DNA of 52,558 nt from assembly GCA_003054495.1 (NCBI GenBank), contig CP028514.1, positions 2,637,501 through 2,690,058 of the forward strand, given 5' to 3'. The notes beneath the pieces are model-generated. The model was not told where the DNA came from and did no database searches. It saw only the letters and a program-made list of their open reading frames with translations. Made by a program: the position numbers and the translations under genes. The DNA is from Carboxydocella thermautotrophica. Lineage in GTDB: Bacteria; Bacillota; GCA-003054495; Carboxydocellales; Carboxydocellaceae. Below, piece after piece: positions 34,584-42,999 of the stretch; the stretch's first letter is position 1, and each line of letters starts with the position of its first letter.

Positions 34584-35180
34584 ATGGAAAAACACAAAAT
34601 CCACGTGGATGACCCTCTGGTTGTTGATAAACTCTCCCGCCTTTTGGTCCGGCAGCTGGTGGACCTGGTCTTGCCAGGTCAGCCCATATTAATACTTTGT
34701 ATTGGTACCGATCGCTCCACCGGCGATGCCCTGGGGCCTCTGATCGGTACTCTTCTCAGCCAAAAACCCTGTCAGCCCTTCTGGATACTGGGTACCCTGG
34801 AAGAACCGGTTCATGCTGCCAACCTGGCAGAAAAACTCCAGCATATTTACAAAACCTGGCCCAATCCTTTCGTTATCGCCATTGACGCCTCTCTAGGCAA
34901 TCTGGACAGCGTGGGTCATATAACCCTGGCCCGCGGTCCCCTGAAGCCAGGAGCAGGGGTAAATAAAAATCTGCCCCCGGTGGGGCAGATCCATCTTACC
35001 GGTATAGTTAATGTGGGCGGTTTCATGGAATATTTCGTTCTGCAAAATACCCGTCTGTTTGTGGTAATGAAAATGGCCCAGGCAATCAGTTCCGCTCTCT
35101 CCCTGGCCAGCAGGCTCTGGGTAAACTTTCAGGATAAATACCGCAATACCTCGTCTTCTTCCACCTGGGAAAAATCCTGA
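34584..35180 (+). CDS. yyaC: Spore protease YyaC family protein (DUF1256)
   Basis: A 198-aa protein of the YyaC family, related to the germination protease fold and found in spore formers. Family text: LILCIGTDRSTGDALGPLIGTLL, WILGTLEEPVHAANLAE, VIAIDASLG and PPVGQIHLTGIVNVGGFMEYFVLQNTRL. ATG follows AGGAGG. Upstream AGTATAAA-N14-CGTATACT (34527-34556) may be a sporulation-sigma promoter (resembling sigma-E boxes), low confidence. Its 3' end overlaps the convergent phosphoribosyltransferase gene by 52 bp. Confidence 0.92.
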   Translation: MEKHKIHVDDPLVVDKLSRLLVRQLVDLVLPGQPILILCIGTDRSTGDALGPLIGTLLSQKPCQPFWILGTLEEPVHAANLAEKLQHIYKTWPNPFVIAIDASLGNLDSVGHITLARGPLKPGAGVNKNLPPVGQIHLTGIVNVGGFMEYFVLQNTRLFVVMKMAQAISSALSLASRLWVNFQDKYRNTSSSSTWEKS

Positions 35181-35746
35181 TAAAACTGGCCAACAGCGTA
35201 GAAATCCGAGGGCGCTTTCAAATAGACTAACTGATCAACTAATGGCAGAAATTCTTCCAGTTTTTCTTCCGGCAACACGGGAATGGCCAGCCAGAGCTGA
35301 AGTAAAGGCTGTTCTTTTAGATAATTGACTATTACCTTGATGGTATAACCAGTAGCAATACCGTCATCAACCAGGATAACATCCCTGTCCTCAAAATCCT
35401 CAGCCCACCAGGGCAGGTATTTTTCTTTTTTCAATTCCCATTCAGTACGGGCCTTGCTGATAGCCATTTCCACCTGGCTATCGGTAAGGCCCGCTCTTTT
35501 GGCCAGCACCCAGTCCACTATTGCTTCTCCACCAGGAGTAATTGCTCCCATCGCCACTTCCTCATTCCGGGGCAAGCCGATCTTTTTACTAATAATCACC
35601 TTGAGGGGGGCCTCCAGTAATTCTGCCAGAGGAGCTGCGACCACAATGCCTCCCCGGGGCACCCCTACAACCAGGGGGTTAATCAGTTTTTTACCTTTAA
35701 TTTTTTCCCTGAGCAGCAAGCCTGCTTCATAGCGGTTGACAAACAT
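35129..35746 (-). CDS. Phosphoribosyltransferase family protein (COG1926)
   Basis: A 205-aa predicted phosphoribosyltransferase. PRPP-binding motif VILVDDGIATGYT (about residues 118-130) and the COG1926 N-terminal text NPLVVGVPRGGIVVAAPLAELL, KKIGLPRNEEVAMGAI. Substrate unknown. Convergent with yyaC; no terminator is visible between them because the coding ends overlap. Confidence 0.88.
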   Translation of the reverse strand: MFVNRYEAGLLLREKIKGKKLINPLVVGVPRGGIVVAAPLAELLEAPLKVIISKKIGLPRNEEVAMGAITPGGEAIVDWVLAKRAGLTDSQVEMAISKARTEWELKKEKYLPWWAEDFEDRDVILVDDGIATGYTIKVIVNYLKEQPLLQLWLAIPVLPEEKLEEFLPLVDQLVYLKAPSDFYAVGQFYQDFSQVEEDEVLRYLS

Positions 35747-35797
35747 ACCAGACCCCTCCCGGCCTAGTGTATCCCCGGCCGGTTACTTTCATACCCT

Positions 35798-36280
35798 TTA
35801 TTCGCTTTTTCTGGGCGATAAAGCCAGGGCAATTGCCTCTTTTTCCTCATCAGTCAGAGGATAGCGGGATTGACCATTTTTTAGCGGTTTGGCATAGGTA
35901 CGGCAATCCTGCCGCCCATACAAACTGCTCAATACCACCCCGTCTCCTCGTTCATCCAGCAAAGCCACCGCAAAGCTGAGATCACTACCCGTGTCTTCAA
36001 AAGCATTAAACCTCACCACTGCTTTATTTTGCAGGCAACGAGTTAAGGTAATTTGCTGTTTAATCTGTTTTTCCTTCAATTCATTCACCTGTTTTTCCAG
36101 GGAATCCAGCCGTTCGGCCAGCTGTTGTAAATATCCTACCAAATCCCTGCCTTCCGCAGATTGCAGGAATTTTTTCAAGACAGCTGTTTTACGATTGGTC
36201 AGAACCCAGAACAGTATCAACAAAATGAATAACAAGCCTTCAAACGCCCCGATCAGAAGCAAAATCTGGTTTAACTCCAT
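35798..36280 (-). CDS. DUF4446 family protein
   Basis: A 160-aa protein: an N-terminal membrane helix (ILLLIGAFEGLLFILLILFWVL), a coiled-coil (LQQLAERLDSLEKQVNELKEKQIKQQ), and the family core VVRFNAFEDTGSDLSFAVALLDERGDGVVLSSLYGRQDCRTYAKPL. Function unknown; members usually lie close to parA-parB, as here. Its promoter overlaps the lar promoter. Confidence 0.9.
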   Translation of the reverse strand: MELNQILLLIGAFEGLLFILLILFWVLTNRKTAVLKKFLQSAEGRDLVGYLQQLAERLDSLEKQVNELKEKQIKQQITLTRCLQNKAVVRFNAFEDTGSDLSFAVALLDERGDGVVLSSLYGRQDCRTYAKPLKNGQSRYPLTDEEKEAIALALSPRKSE

Positions 36281-36306
36281 CCCATATCCTCCTTCCTATA
36301 TTTAAG

Positions 36307-36336
36307 AGTATACTATCATTGACTTTGCTGATGCAA
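36307..36336 (-). promoter_or_regulatory. Candidate promoter of the DUF4446 gene
   Basis: Minus strand -35 TTGCAT (36331-36336), 18-bp spacer, -10 TATACT (36307-36312). It overlaps the divergent lar promoter, so the two may compete for polymerase. Confidence 0.6.
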
Positions 36337-36347
36337 CATTTTACAAT
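36319..36347 (+). promoter_or_regulatory. Sigma-A promoter of larEBC
   Basis: Plus strand -35 TTGACT (36319-36324), 17-bp spacer, -10 TACAAT (36342-36347). Leader to larE is about 27 nt. Confidence 0.8.
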
Positions 36348-36380
36348 GTCAGCAGTAACATCTGGAGGAGGAACTTGGCT

Positions 36381-37211
36381 ATGCAAGCTAAACTGAAACG
36401 TCTGCAACAGATATTGAAAGAAAATGGCAGCTGCCTGATCGCTTTTTCGGGAGGGGTTGACAGCACCTTCCTACTACAGGCAGCTTTGAAAACCCTGGGC
36501 CCGGACCAGGTTCTGGCGGTTACAGCTTTTTCCGAAACCTATCCGGAAAGGGAACGCCAGGCCGCGGTCCAGCTGGCCCGGCAACTGGGAGCCCGTCTGC
36601 TTACCGTGGAAACGGAGGAGTTAGCCGATCCCGAATTTGTGGCCAATCCCGTTGACCGCTGCTATATTTGTAAAAAGGAACTATGGCATAAACTACAATC
36701 TATTCAGCAACAATACCAGTTACAGGTGATTTATGATGGCGCCAATGCCGATGATGCCAGCGATTTTCGTCCGGGCCGCCGGGCTACCAGAGAGGCTGGA
36801 GTCATCAGCCCCTTGCTGGAAGCCGGTTTAACCAAGGAAGAAATCAGGCAGCTTAGCCGGGAATGGCAGCTGCCCACCTGGAACAAACCTTCTTTTGCCT
36901 GTTTGTCCTCCCGCTTCCCTTATGGTAGCCCTATTACCAGAGAAAAATTACTCCAAATCGATGCCGGGGAAAACTGGTTAATAGAGCAGGGTTTCCTGCC
37001 CTGCCGCGTCCGTCATCACGGTGAAATTGCCCGTCTGGAACTGGCTCCTGACCAGCTGGCCCGTTTGGTAACTGATGAAAATCTACGCCAGCAGTGTCTG
37101 GAGAAATTCAAATCCCTGGGTTTCACTTATATTACCCTGGATTTGCAGGGTTTTCGCAGTGGCAGTATGAATGAAAACCTGTCGGAGGAAGTGAAAAATG
37201 GATACAAATAA
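36381..37211 (+). CDS. larE: ATP-dependent sacrificial sulfur transferase LarE
   Basis: A 276-aa PP-loop enzyme. SGGVDSTFLLQA binds ATP near the N-terminus; the sulfur-donating cysteine corresponds to PSFACLSSRFPYG (about residue 174), and RCYICKKELW adds two cysteines. It converts the bis-carboxy nicotinic mononucleotide made by LarB to the bis-thiocarboxylate. Start at 36381 has GGAGG 9 nt upstream; a TTG two codons earlier is possible. First gene of larE-larB-larC. Confidence 0.93.
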   Translation: MQAKLKRLQQILKENGSCLIAFSGGVDSTFLLQAALKTLGPDQVLAVTAFSETYPERERQAAVQLARQLGARLLTVETEELADPEFVANPVDRCYICKKELWHKLQSIQQQYQLQVIYDGANADDASDFRPGRRATREAGVISPLLEAGLTKEEIRQLSREWQLPTWNKPSFACLSSRFPYGSPITREKLLQIDAGENWLIEQGFLPCRVRHHGEIARLELAPDQLARLVTDENLRQQCLEKFKSLGFTYITLDLQGFRSGSMNENLSEEVKNGYK

Positions 37212-37959
37212 ACTTCTGAACCTGTTTGAACAAATTCGTGATGGCTCTATTAGTCCCGAAGCAGCTCTGGACCAGCTCAGGGATTTACCCTTCCGCGACC
37301 TGGGCTTTGCCAAACTGGATTTTCATCGCCAGCTGCGGCAGGGCTTTCCCGAAGTAATCTTCGGTCAAAACAAAACCGCTAAACAGTTAATCAGGATCTT
37401 CAGCCATCTCAAGGAACATCACGGTACAGTGATTGCAACCAGAGTGAGCCGGCCTAAGGCGGAAAAGGTGCTTTCAGCCCTGCCGGAATTGACCTATCAC
37501 CCTCAGGCCCGCTGTTTAACTTATGGTCAGCCCCAGCGCCCACGTAAACTGGGCACTATCGGTATTCTGGCGGCAGGAACCGCTGATCTGCCGGTAGCAG
37601 AAGAAGCAGCTCTCTGTGCCGAAATGATGGGTAACCCGGTGCAGAAGTTTTATGATGTAGGTGTAGCAGGCCTGCATCGCTTGCTCCATCTCCTGCCCCA
37701 GATTCGGCGCTGTAATGTTCTCATTTGTGTCGCCGGCATGGAGGGAGCCTTACCCAGTGTTATCGGCGGGCTGGTTAGCCAACCGGTTATCGCTGTACCC
37801 ACCAGTGTGGGTTATGGTAGTCACTGGCAAGGCCTGGCACCCCTGTTAACCATGTTAAACAGCTGTGCTCCCGGCATCGGAGTAGTCAATATCGATAATG
37901 GTTATGGAGCGGCTGCCCTCGCCAATGCCATCAATCGTCTGGGGGGAGTAGAAACATGA
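37198..37959 (+). CDS. larB: Nickel pincer cofactor biosynthesis protein LarB
   Basis: A 253-aa LarB. The N-terminal half is family-specific (LDFHRQLRQGFPEVIFGQNKTAKQL), the C-terminal half resembles PurE (IGILAAGTADLPVAEEAALCAEMMG, VCVAGMEGALPSVIGGLV). It carboxylates and hydrolyses nicotinic acid adenine dinucleotide to start the nickel-pincer nucleotide. Overlaps larE by 14 bp, with GGAGGAAG upstream. Confidence 0.95.
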   Translation: MDTNKLLNLFEQIRDGSISPEAALDQLRDLPFRDLGFAKLDFHRQLRQGFPEVIFGQNKTAKQLIRIFSHLKEHHGTVIATRVSRPKAEKVLSALPELTYHPQARCLTYGQPQRPRKLGTIGILAAGTADLPVAEEAALCAEMMGNPVQKFYDVGVAGLHRLLHLLPQIRRCNVLICVAGMEGALPSVIGGLVSQPVIAVPTSVGYGSHWQGLAPLLTMLNSCAPGIGVVNIDNGYGAAALANAINRLGGVET

Positions 37960-39110
37960 GCGGTATCGGCCTTTATTTCCAATGCCCCACTGGAGCAGCC
38001 GGCAATATGCTGCTGGCCGCCCTGGTTGATTGCGGTGTACCAGTCTCCTGGCTGGAACAACAATTGAAGACATTACCCCTGCAGGGCTGGCAGCTGAACT
38101 GGCAGGAAAAAAAACACCACGGCCTTCGCAGTCTGCATTTAGAGGTGGATTTTCCAGAATCCCAGCCGCATCGGCACCTGCACCATATCGAGACTATGAT
38201 CAGAGAGAGTGAACTGCCTGCCCCAGTTCAGGATCAGTCCATTGCCATTTTCCGCCGTCTGGCTGAGGCTGAAGCCAGGGTTCACGGTACTACTATTGAA
38301 AAGGTCCATTTTCATGAGGTGGGAGCCATTGATGCCATTATCGATATAGTAGGTTGTTGCCTGGCCCTATCTTATCTGCAACCCGCATTTATCGGCTGTT
38401 CTCCTTTACCGCTGGGGTCAGGAATGATTGAATGCCAGCACGGGCTAATTTCCGTCCCCGCCCCGGCTACGCTGGAACTGGTCAAGGATATACCTGTATA
38501 CCAGGGAGAAGAGCAAGGAGAACTGCTTACTCCTACTGCGGCAGCAATCCTGGGTTATTTTGTTCAGGAATGGGGCGCCCTCCCTCCGGGCCGACCCCTG
38601 GCCTACGGGTATGGAGCTGGTAGCAAAACTTTAAAACAGCCCAACATTTTACGGGCCATCCTCTACCAGCCCCTGTCCGAGCTGTCTACAGAAGATTTGT
38701 GGCAACTGGAAACAAATATCGATGACCAGCAACCGGAAACCCTGCCCGATGTGCTGGATAAACTGCTAGCCGCCGGCGCCAATGATGCCTGGTATACCCC
38801 GATATTGATGAAAAAGGGCCGCCCGGCCTTTACTTTAGGCTTGCTTTGCCCCGCGGAATCTCTGGGTCAGGTTGAACAAATCCTGGCGGAATCCACTACC
38901 TCTTTGGGCTGGCGCAAATGGCCAGTTAAACGCAGAGCCCTTCCTCGTCAGATTCAGGAAGTGGAAACCCGCTGGGGCATGATCAGATTCAAAGTTTCCG
39001 GCCAAAAAGCGGCTCCTGAGTATGAGGACTGCAAGCGTATTGCTGAAATAAGCGGTCAATCCCTGTTGAAAGTATATCAGGAAGCCTGGGCTGCCTACTG
39101 GCGTAGGTAA
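37956..39110 (+). CDS. larC: Nickel insertion protein LarC
   Basis: A 384-aa protein that inserts nickel into the pincer nucleotide in a CTP-dependent reaction. FQCPTGAAGNMLLAALVDCGVP, VHFHEVGAIDAIIDIVG and LETNIDDQQPETLPDVLDKLLAAGANDAWYTPILMKKGRPAFTLGLLC are diagnostic. LarC is complete in one frame here, unlike lactobacilli, where LarC1/LarC2 need a frameshift. Overlaps larB by 4 bp. No larA (racemase) is in the window, so the client enzyme is elsewhere. Confidence 0.94.
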   Translation: MSGIGLYFQCPTGAAGNMLLAALVDCGVPVSWLEQQLKTLPLQGWQLNWQEKKHHGLRSLHLEVDFPESQPHRHLHHIETMIRESELPAPVQDQSIAIFRRLAEAEARVHGTTIEKVHFHEVGAIDAIIDIVGCCLALSYLQPAFIGCSPLPLGSGMIECQHGLISVPAPATLELVKDIPVYQGEEQGELLTPTAAAILGYFVQEWGALPPGRPLAYGYGAGSKTLKQPNILRAILYQPLSELSTEDLWQLETNIDDQQPETLPDVLDKLLAAGANDAWYTPILMKKGRPAFTLGLLCPAESLGQVEQILAESTTSLGWRKWPVKRRALPRQIQEVETRWGMIRFKVSGQKAAPEYEDCKRIAEISGQSLLKVYQEAWAAYWRR

Positions 39111-39114
39111 TAAT

Positions 39115-39138
39115 AAAACCCCCTTGACGGGGGTTTTT
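39115..39138. terminator. Terminator after larC, shared with the convergent DUF554 gene
   Basis: Stem AAAACCCCC-TTGA-(C)GGGGGTTTT with TTTTT on the plus strand after larC and TTTTA on the minus strand after DUF554. Confidence 0.85.
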
Positions 39139-39144
39139 CATTAT

Positions 39145-39819
39145 CTATTTTAGTAACATCAAGATAGCCGCAATCGGAATAGCCGGTAAAAGATTCCCAA
39201 CCCGAATTGGCTTATAGCCCAGAATATTAAAGGCTATACCTACAATCAATAAGCCGCCGGTTACCGTCATACCATTTATAACAGCCTGAGAAAGAAAACC
39301 CTTAATCCAGCCGGCCAGTAAAGTAATCGCCCCTTGATAAACTCCTACTGAGAGGGCCGAAAGAGCCACACCCCAGCCCATGGTGGAGGCAAAAATAATG
39401 GCCGAGACCCCATCCAGCAGGCTTTTGGCTAACAGAGTATCATATTTGCCTGTTAATCCTTCTTCCAGAGAACCCATAATAGCCATAGCGCCAACACAAT
39501 AAATAAGGCTGGCCGTCATAAAAGCAGCAGCAACCTTCCCTTCCCCCTGGGCTGCCATTTTGTTCTCCACCCAGCGACCGAAGGCCAGCAATTTTTCTTC
39601 GATTTCCAGCCAGCTCCCCAACCAGCCGCCAATGACCAGGGCAAAAATCACAATCAAAGTATCCGTCTCTTTGGCAGCCATTTGGGCCCCAATCAGGAGT
39701 ACAGCCAGGGCCAGACCCTGCTGGATGGTATCAGCTATATCCTTTTTAAAACTGCGACCCAGAATAATCCCGATAATAGTACCGGCGATAATCGCCAGTA
39801 CATTGATAATCGTCCCCAC
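39145..39819 (-). CDS. DUF554 family membrane protein
   Basis: A 224-aa membrane protein with about six hydrophobic segments. Begins MGTIINVLAIIAGTIIGIILGRSFKKDI, and contains GGWLGSWLEIEEKL, SLIYCVGAMAIMGSLEEGLTGKYDTLLAKSLLDGVSAIIFASTMGWGVALSALSV, the DUF554 (YdfK/YqgA) core. Transport function suspected, not known. Starts 3 bp after the cysteine desulfurase. Confidence 0.92.
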   Translation of the reverse strand: MGTIINVLAIIAGTIIGIILGRSFKKDIADTIQQGLALAVLLIGAQMAAKETDTLIVIFALVIGGWLGSWLEIEEKLLAFGRWVENKMAAQGEGKVAAAFMTASLIYCVGAMAIMGSLEEGLTGKYDTLLAKSLLDGVSAIIFASTMGWGVALSALSVGVYQGAITLLAGWIKGFLSQAVINGMTVTGGLLIVGIAFNILGYKPIRVGNLLPAIPIAAILMLLK

Positions 39820-39822
39820 TCC

Positions 39823-40968
39823 CTATGCTCCCTTCATCTCTTTAATTATGGTTTTAATTGCCTCGATTGTTTTATCTATATCTTCGTCTGTGTTAAACCA
39901 GCCCGGGCTGAAACGCACTGTTCCAATCGGAAATGTTCCCAGAGTTTTGTGGGCTTCCGGTGCACAGTGCAAACCGGTACGGCAGGCAATATTAAAGACC
40001 TTGTCCAGAATAAACCCTACTTCTGAAGTCTCTGCCCCTTTGATATTAATGGAAACCACCGGCAAACGTTCTTCGGCCGGCCCATACACGATAACTTCAG
40101 GCAAAGCTCTCAGACCGGCCAGCAATTTTTCTGTTAATGCCTGTTCCCGGGCATGGATCTGTTCTACTCCCGTTTTCAAAACGAATTCTACACCGGCACC
40201 CAGACCGAAAATCCCCGGAGTATTGGGAGTGCCGCTTTCCAGCTGGTCTGGCATTACTTGCGGCTGCTCCATATATTCCGAATGGGAACCAGTACCTCCG
40301 GTTACCAGTGGTTTTAGTTCAATCCCCTCGGCTATATATAAACCACCGGTGCCCTGGGGTCCATATAACCCTTTATGACCTGGAAAAGCCAGAATATCTA
40401 TGTTCATCTTTTCTACATCCACGGGGATAACCCCTGCTGTCTGCGCCGCATCAACCATAAACTTGACCTGTCTGGACCGGCAAAGGGCTCCGATTTTTTC
40501 TATCGGCAAGATATGACCACTCACATTGGAGCCATGGGTTAGACAAACCAGGCGAGTATTGGGCTGAAAAGACTTCTCCAGTAAATCCAGATCAAATTCC
40601 CCGGCTTCATTCAGTCCGATTTTGGTCACTTTGACTCCTCTCTGGCTTAGATAATACAGGGGTCGAGCAACAGAGTTATGTTCTAAGGTAGAAGTGATTA
40701 CATGATCTCCTGGTTGAAGGAGACCCAGTAAAGCCAGGTTTAGGGCATAAGTGGCATTCTGGGTGAAAGCAATCCGTAACGGGTTTTTGATATTAAACAA
40801 CTTCGCTAATAAAACCCTGGTACGATAAATACCTCTACCTGCTTCTAATGCCATCTGATGCCCTGCTCGTCCCGGATTGGCCCCCAGTTCCTTCACTGCT
40901 TTGGTCATTGCCTCTGCTACCGACGGGGGTTTGGGCCAGGAAGTAGCTGCATTATCCAGGTAGATCAC
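39823..40968 (-). CDS. Cysteine desulfurase family protein (class V aminotransferase)
   Basis: A 381-aa PLP enzyme: MIYLDNAATSWPKPPSV start, VDAAQTAGVIPVDVEKMNIDILAFPGHKGLYGPQGTGGLYI with the PLP lysine (about 204), and catalytic-loop Cys in ACRTGLHCAPEAHKTLG. Probably mobilises sulfur from cysteine for Fe-S or thio-cofactor assembly; no iscU or suf partner adjoins. GTG start with SD GGGGGG. Confidence 0.92.
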   Translation of the reverse strand: MIYLDNAATSWPKPPSVAEAMTKAVKELGANPGRAGHQMALEAGRGIYRTRVLLAKLFNIKNPLRIAFTQNATYALNLALLGLLQPGDHVITSTLEHNSVARPLYYLSQRGVKVTKIGLNEAGEFDLDLLEKSFQPNTRLVCLTHGSNVSGHILPIEKIGALCRSRQVKFMVDAAQTAGVIPVDVEKMNIDILAFPGHKGLYGPQGTGGLYIAEGIELKPLVTGGTGSHSEYMEQPQVMPDQLESGTPNTPGIFGLGAGVEFVLKTGVEQIHAREQALTEKLLAGLRALPEVIVYGPAEERLPVVSINIKGAETSEVGFILDKVFNIACRTGLHCAPEAHKTLGTFPIGTVRFSPGWFNTDEDIDKTIEAIKTIIKEMKGA

Positions 40969-40995
40969 TTTGTATTTCCCCCCTTTTAAGCTGCA

Positions 40996-41025
40996 TATAT
41001 AGTATCATATCACATTTTGCCTCAA
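40996..41025 (-). promoter_or_regulatory. Candidate promoter of cysteine desulfurase-DUF554
   Basis: Minus strand -35 TTGAGG (41020-41025), 18-bp spacer, -10 TATATA (40996-41001). It directly follows the terminator of the YdjM-type gene. Confidence 0.5.
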
Positions 41026-41030
41026 TGATA

Positions 41031-41055
41031 AACCCGCCCGGGGTACGAGCGGGTT
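41031..41055 (-). terminator. Probable terminator after the YdjM-type gene
   Basis: Minus strand stem AACCCGC/GCGGGTT (11-nt loop) followed by TATCATT, a weak T-tract. Confidence 0.6.
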
Positions 41056-41061
41056 CAATGT

Positions 41062-42000
41062 TTATAAATTTATACAATTTTGCTCACTAAAGGGCTGAAT
41101 CACCTGGGTTAGAGGCTGGCCCTGTTCGTTCAAAATCACAGTTGCCCGATGTAAATAGCGGTCACCCACTAAATAGCGCAGGTCATAGAGAACAAAAGCT
41201 TCCCGGTCTTGCCATCGTTCTCTGGTTATGGCATAAACAGGAGTCAAAAGGGTAAAGAATTTACCCGCTTCCGTTTCCAGGACTTTCTCTTTTATATCCC
41301 TTTCCACTTTATCAATTTCTTTTAAAATCACCTTTTTATCCGTATTCATCCACCAGCTACCACTGATGTATTGACTGGTAAATTCAGCCACAAAATCCCA
41401 TTTCCACAATCCCCACATCGCTGGCATTACTATAATTTTATCCGGTTGCTGGCCTTTTACTCTGGATAGCCAGGTTCTAATTTTATTCTCTCCTATTTTG
41501 CGACAACAATAACGCACCACCATCCAGCCCGCAATGGCCAGCAGAGCTAATCTTGCCTGAAATGGCGAAGAATACACTAATCCCAGTACTCCCAGCAGCA
41601 AAATTATCGGATCAAACACCTGTACCAGATTAAATGAGATTTTTTTACTTCTACCAGGCTTGGTAAAATGGATACCATAGGAATTAAAAGCATCCATTAA
41701 GGTATGGCTAATTCCACCAATTAAAGCCCAAACCCAGGTCTGCCAGCTGATATCATCAAAAAATAAAGCCAAAAAACATGTAACCAGGCTGCTCCAGAGG
41801 ATCAGGCCCACTGGCCCATGGGATTTACCCCGGTGATTTTCCAGATAGCTTAATTGCCCTTTGAGATGATAAACAATATCCAGGTCAGGTGCCATTGCCC
41901 CCAGTACTGATGCTATAAAAGCTGGTTCTGATAAACTGACAGCATTACCTGCCCCCAGTGCCACCAGTCCACCAATTACTCCATGAGTAAGTGGATCCAT
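41062..42000 (-). CDS. YdjM-type membrane-bound metal-dependent hydrolase (COG1988)
   Basis: A 312-aa membrane protein. Metal-binding text: DPLTHGVIGG (His-6), GAMAPDLDIVYH, ENHRGKSHG and GISHTLMDAFNSYG. About five hydrophobic segments in the first 190 residues, then a soluble C-terminal part. Family members are LexA-regulated in E. coli; substrate unknown. It lies between parB and the desulfurase, with its own terminator. Confidence 0.88.
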   Translation of the reverse strand: MDPLTHGVIGGLVALGAGNAVSLSEPAFIASVLGAMAPDLDIVYHLKGQLSYLENHRGKSHGPVGLILWSSLVTCFLALFFDDISWQTWVWALIGGISHTLMDAFNSYGIHFTKPGRSKKISFNLVQVFDPIILLLGVLGLVYSSPFQARLALLAIAGWMVVRYCCRKIGENKIRTWLSRVKGQQPDKIIVMPAMWGLWKWDFVAEFTSQYISGSWWMNTDKKVILKEIDKVERDIKEKVLETEAGKFFTLLTPVYAITRERWQDREAFVLYDLRYLVGDRYLHRATVILNEQGQPLTQVIQPFSEQNCINL

Positions 42001-42077
42001 CTCCTCTCACCTTCTTTCTAATCACGCTAAATATTATAACATTCAGCTTTACTCCCTGAATAGACAAAATTTTTACC

Positions 42078-42107
42078 AAAAAAATAACACAGGTTTATCC
42101 CTGTGTT
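42078..42107 (-). terminator. Rho-independent terminator after parAB
   Basis: Minus strand stem AACACAGG/CCTGTGTT, 6-nt loop, followed by ATTTTTTT. Confidence 0.92.
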
Positions 42108-42116
42108 GATTTAAAA

Positions 42117-42132
42117 TGTTTCACGTGAAACA
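42117..42132. promoter_or_regulatory. parS site (ParB/Spo0J binding)
   Basis: TGTTTCACGTGAAACA is a perfect 16-bp palindrome identical to the bacterial parS consensus. It overlaps the parB stop codon (42121-42123) and encodes the last residues (C-F-T-stop). It nucleates the ParB-CTP clamp complex for origin segregation. Confidence 0.97.
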
Positions 42133-42999
42133 TTCCTCACCGGCTATTAATTCAATTATCCTCTGTAACTCCTCTTCCGAGTAATAAGCTATTTCGATTT
42201 TACCTTTATTCTCTTTTCCTTTTACCTTTACTCCTGTGCCCAGTTTTCTTTTTAAAACCTCCTCTATATCAACCAGTACAGCAGCCACTTTCTTTTCTTT
42301 TTTTTCCCTGGTCTGTTCACTTTTTTGCTGTCGGGGCCAGTTTTTTACCAGTTCTTCGGTCTGCCGCACTGAAAGACCTTTTTCAATCACCAGTTTCAAG
42401 GCCAGGTTCTGATCCTGTTCACTGTTCAAAGCCAGGAGGGCCCGCCCATGACCAGCAGTTATCTGCTCATCTCGTAAAGCTTTTCTAACCGGCTCCGATA
42501 ATTGCAATAATCGCAGGGTATTGGCAATAGCCGAACGAGAACGGCCCAACCTCTGACTTAACATTTCCTGAGTATAATTGAATTCTTCCTGTAATCTCCT
42601 GATTGCCTCTGCCTCTTCCAGACAATTCAACTCTTCCCGCTGAATATTTTCCAGAAGGGCCAGTTCCAGAACCTGACCATCATCTACTGCCCTGATAATA
42701 GCAGGAATTGTTTCCTTGCCAAGATACCGATAAGCTCTTAATCTTCTTTCCCCGGCAATCAATTGATAACCATCACCGGTTTTTCTGACGATTATGGGCT
42801 GAATTAGACCACTCTTTTCAATGGATTTGGCCAGTTCCTCCAATCGAGCCTGATTGAATTCCTGCCGCGGTTGCCAGGGGTTGGTCGCTATCAAGGCAAC
42901 CGGTATTTCATTAACCCCATTTTCCCGGGTTTCTTCTTCCTTGCGCCCGGGTATCAAAGCATTTAAACCTTTACCCAAGCCTTTTTTAGCCACGTTCAA
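42121..42999 (-). CDS. parB: Chromosome partitioning protein ParB (Spo0J)
   Basis: A 292-aa ParB. N-terminal KKGLGKGLNALIPG; CTPase/ParB box IPVALIATNPWQPRQEF, IIVRKTGDGYQLIAGERRLRAYRYLG; HTH LSQRLGRSRSAIANTLRLLQL; C-terminal dimer domain. Binds the parS site at its own 3' end. Overlaps parA by 14 bp. Confidence 0.97.
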   Translation of the reverse strand: MNVAKKGLGKGLNALIPGRKEEETRENGVNEIPVALIATNPWQPRQEFNQARLEELAKSIEKSGLIQPIIVRKTGDGYQLIAGERRLRAYRYLGKETIPAIIRAVDDGQVLELALLENIQREELNCLEEAEAIRRLQEEFNYTQEMLSQRLGRSRSAIANTLRLLQLSEPVRKALRDEQITAGHGRALLALNSEQDQNLALKLVIEKGLSVRQTEELVKNWPRQQKSEQTREKKEKKVAAVLVDIEEVLKRKLGTGVKVKGKENKGKIEIAYYSEEELQRIIELIAGEECFT

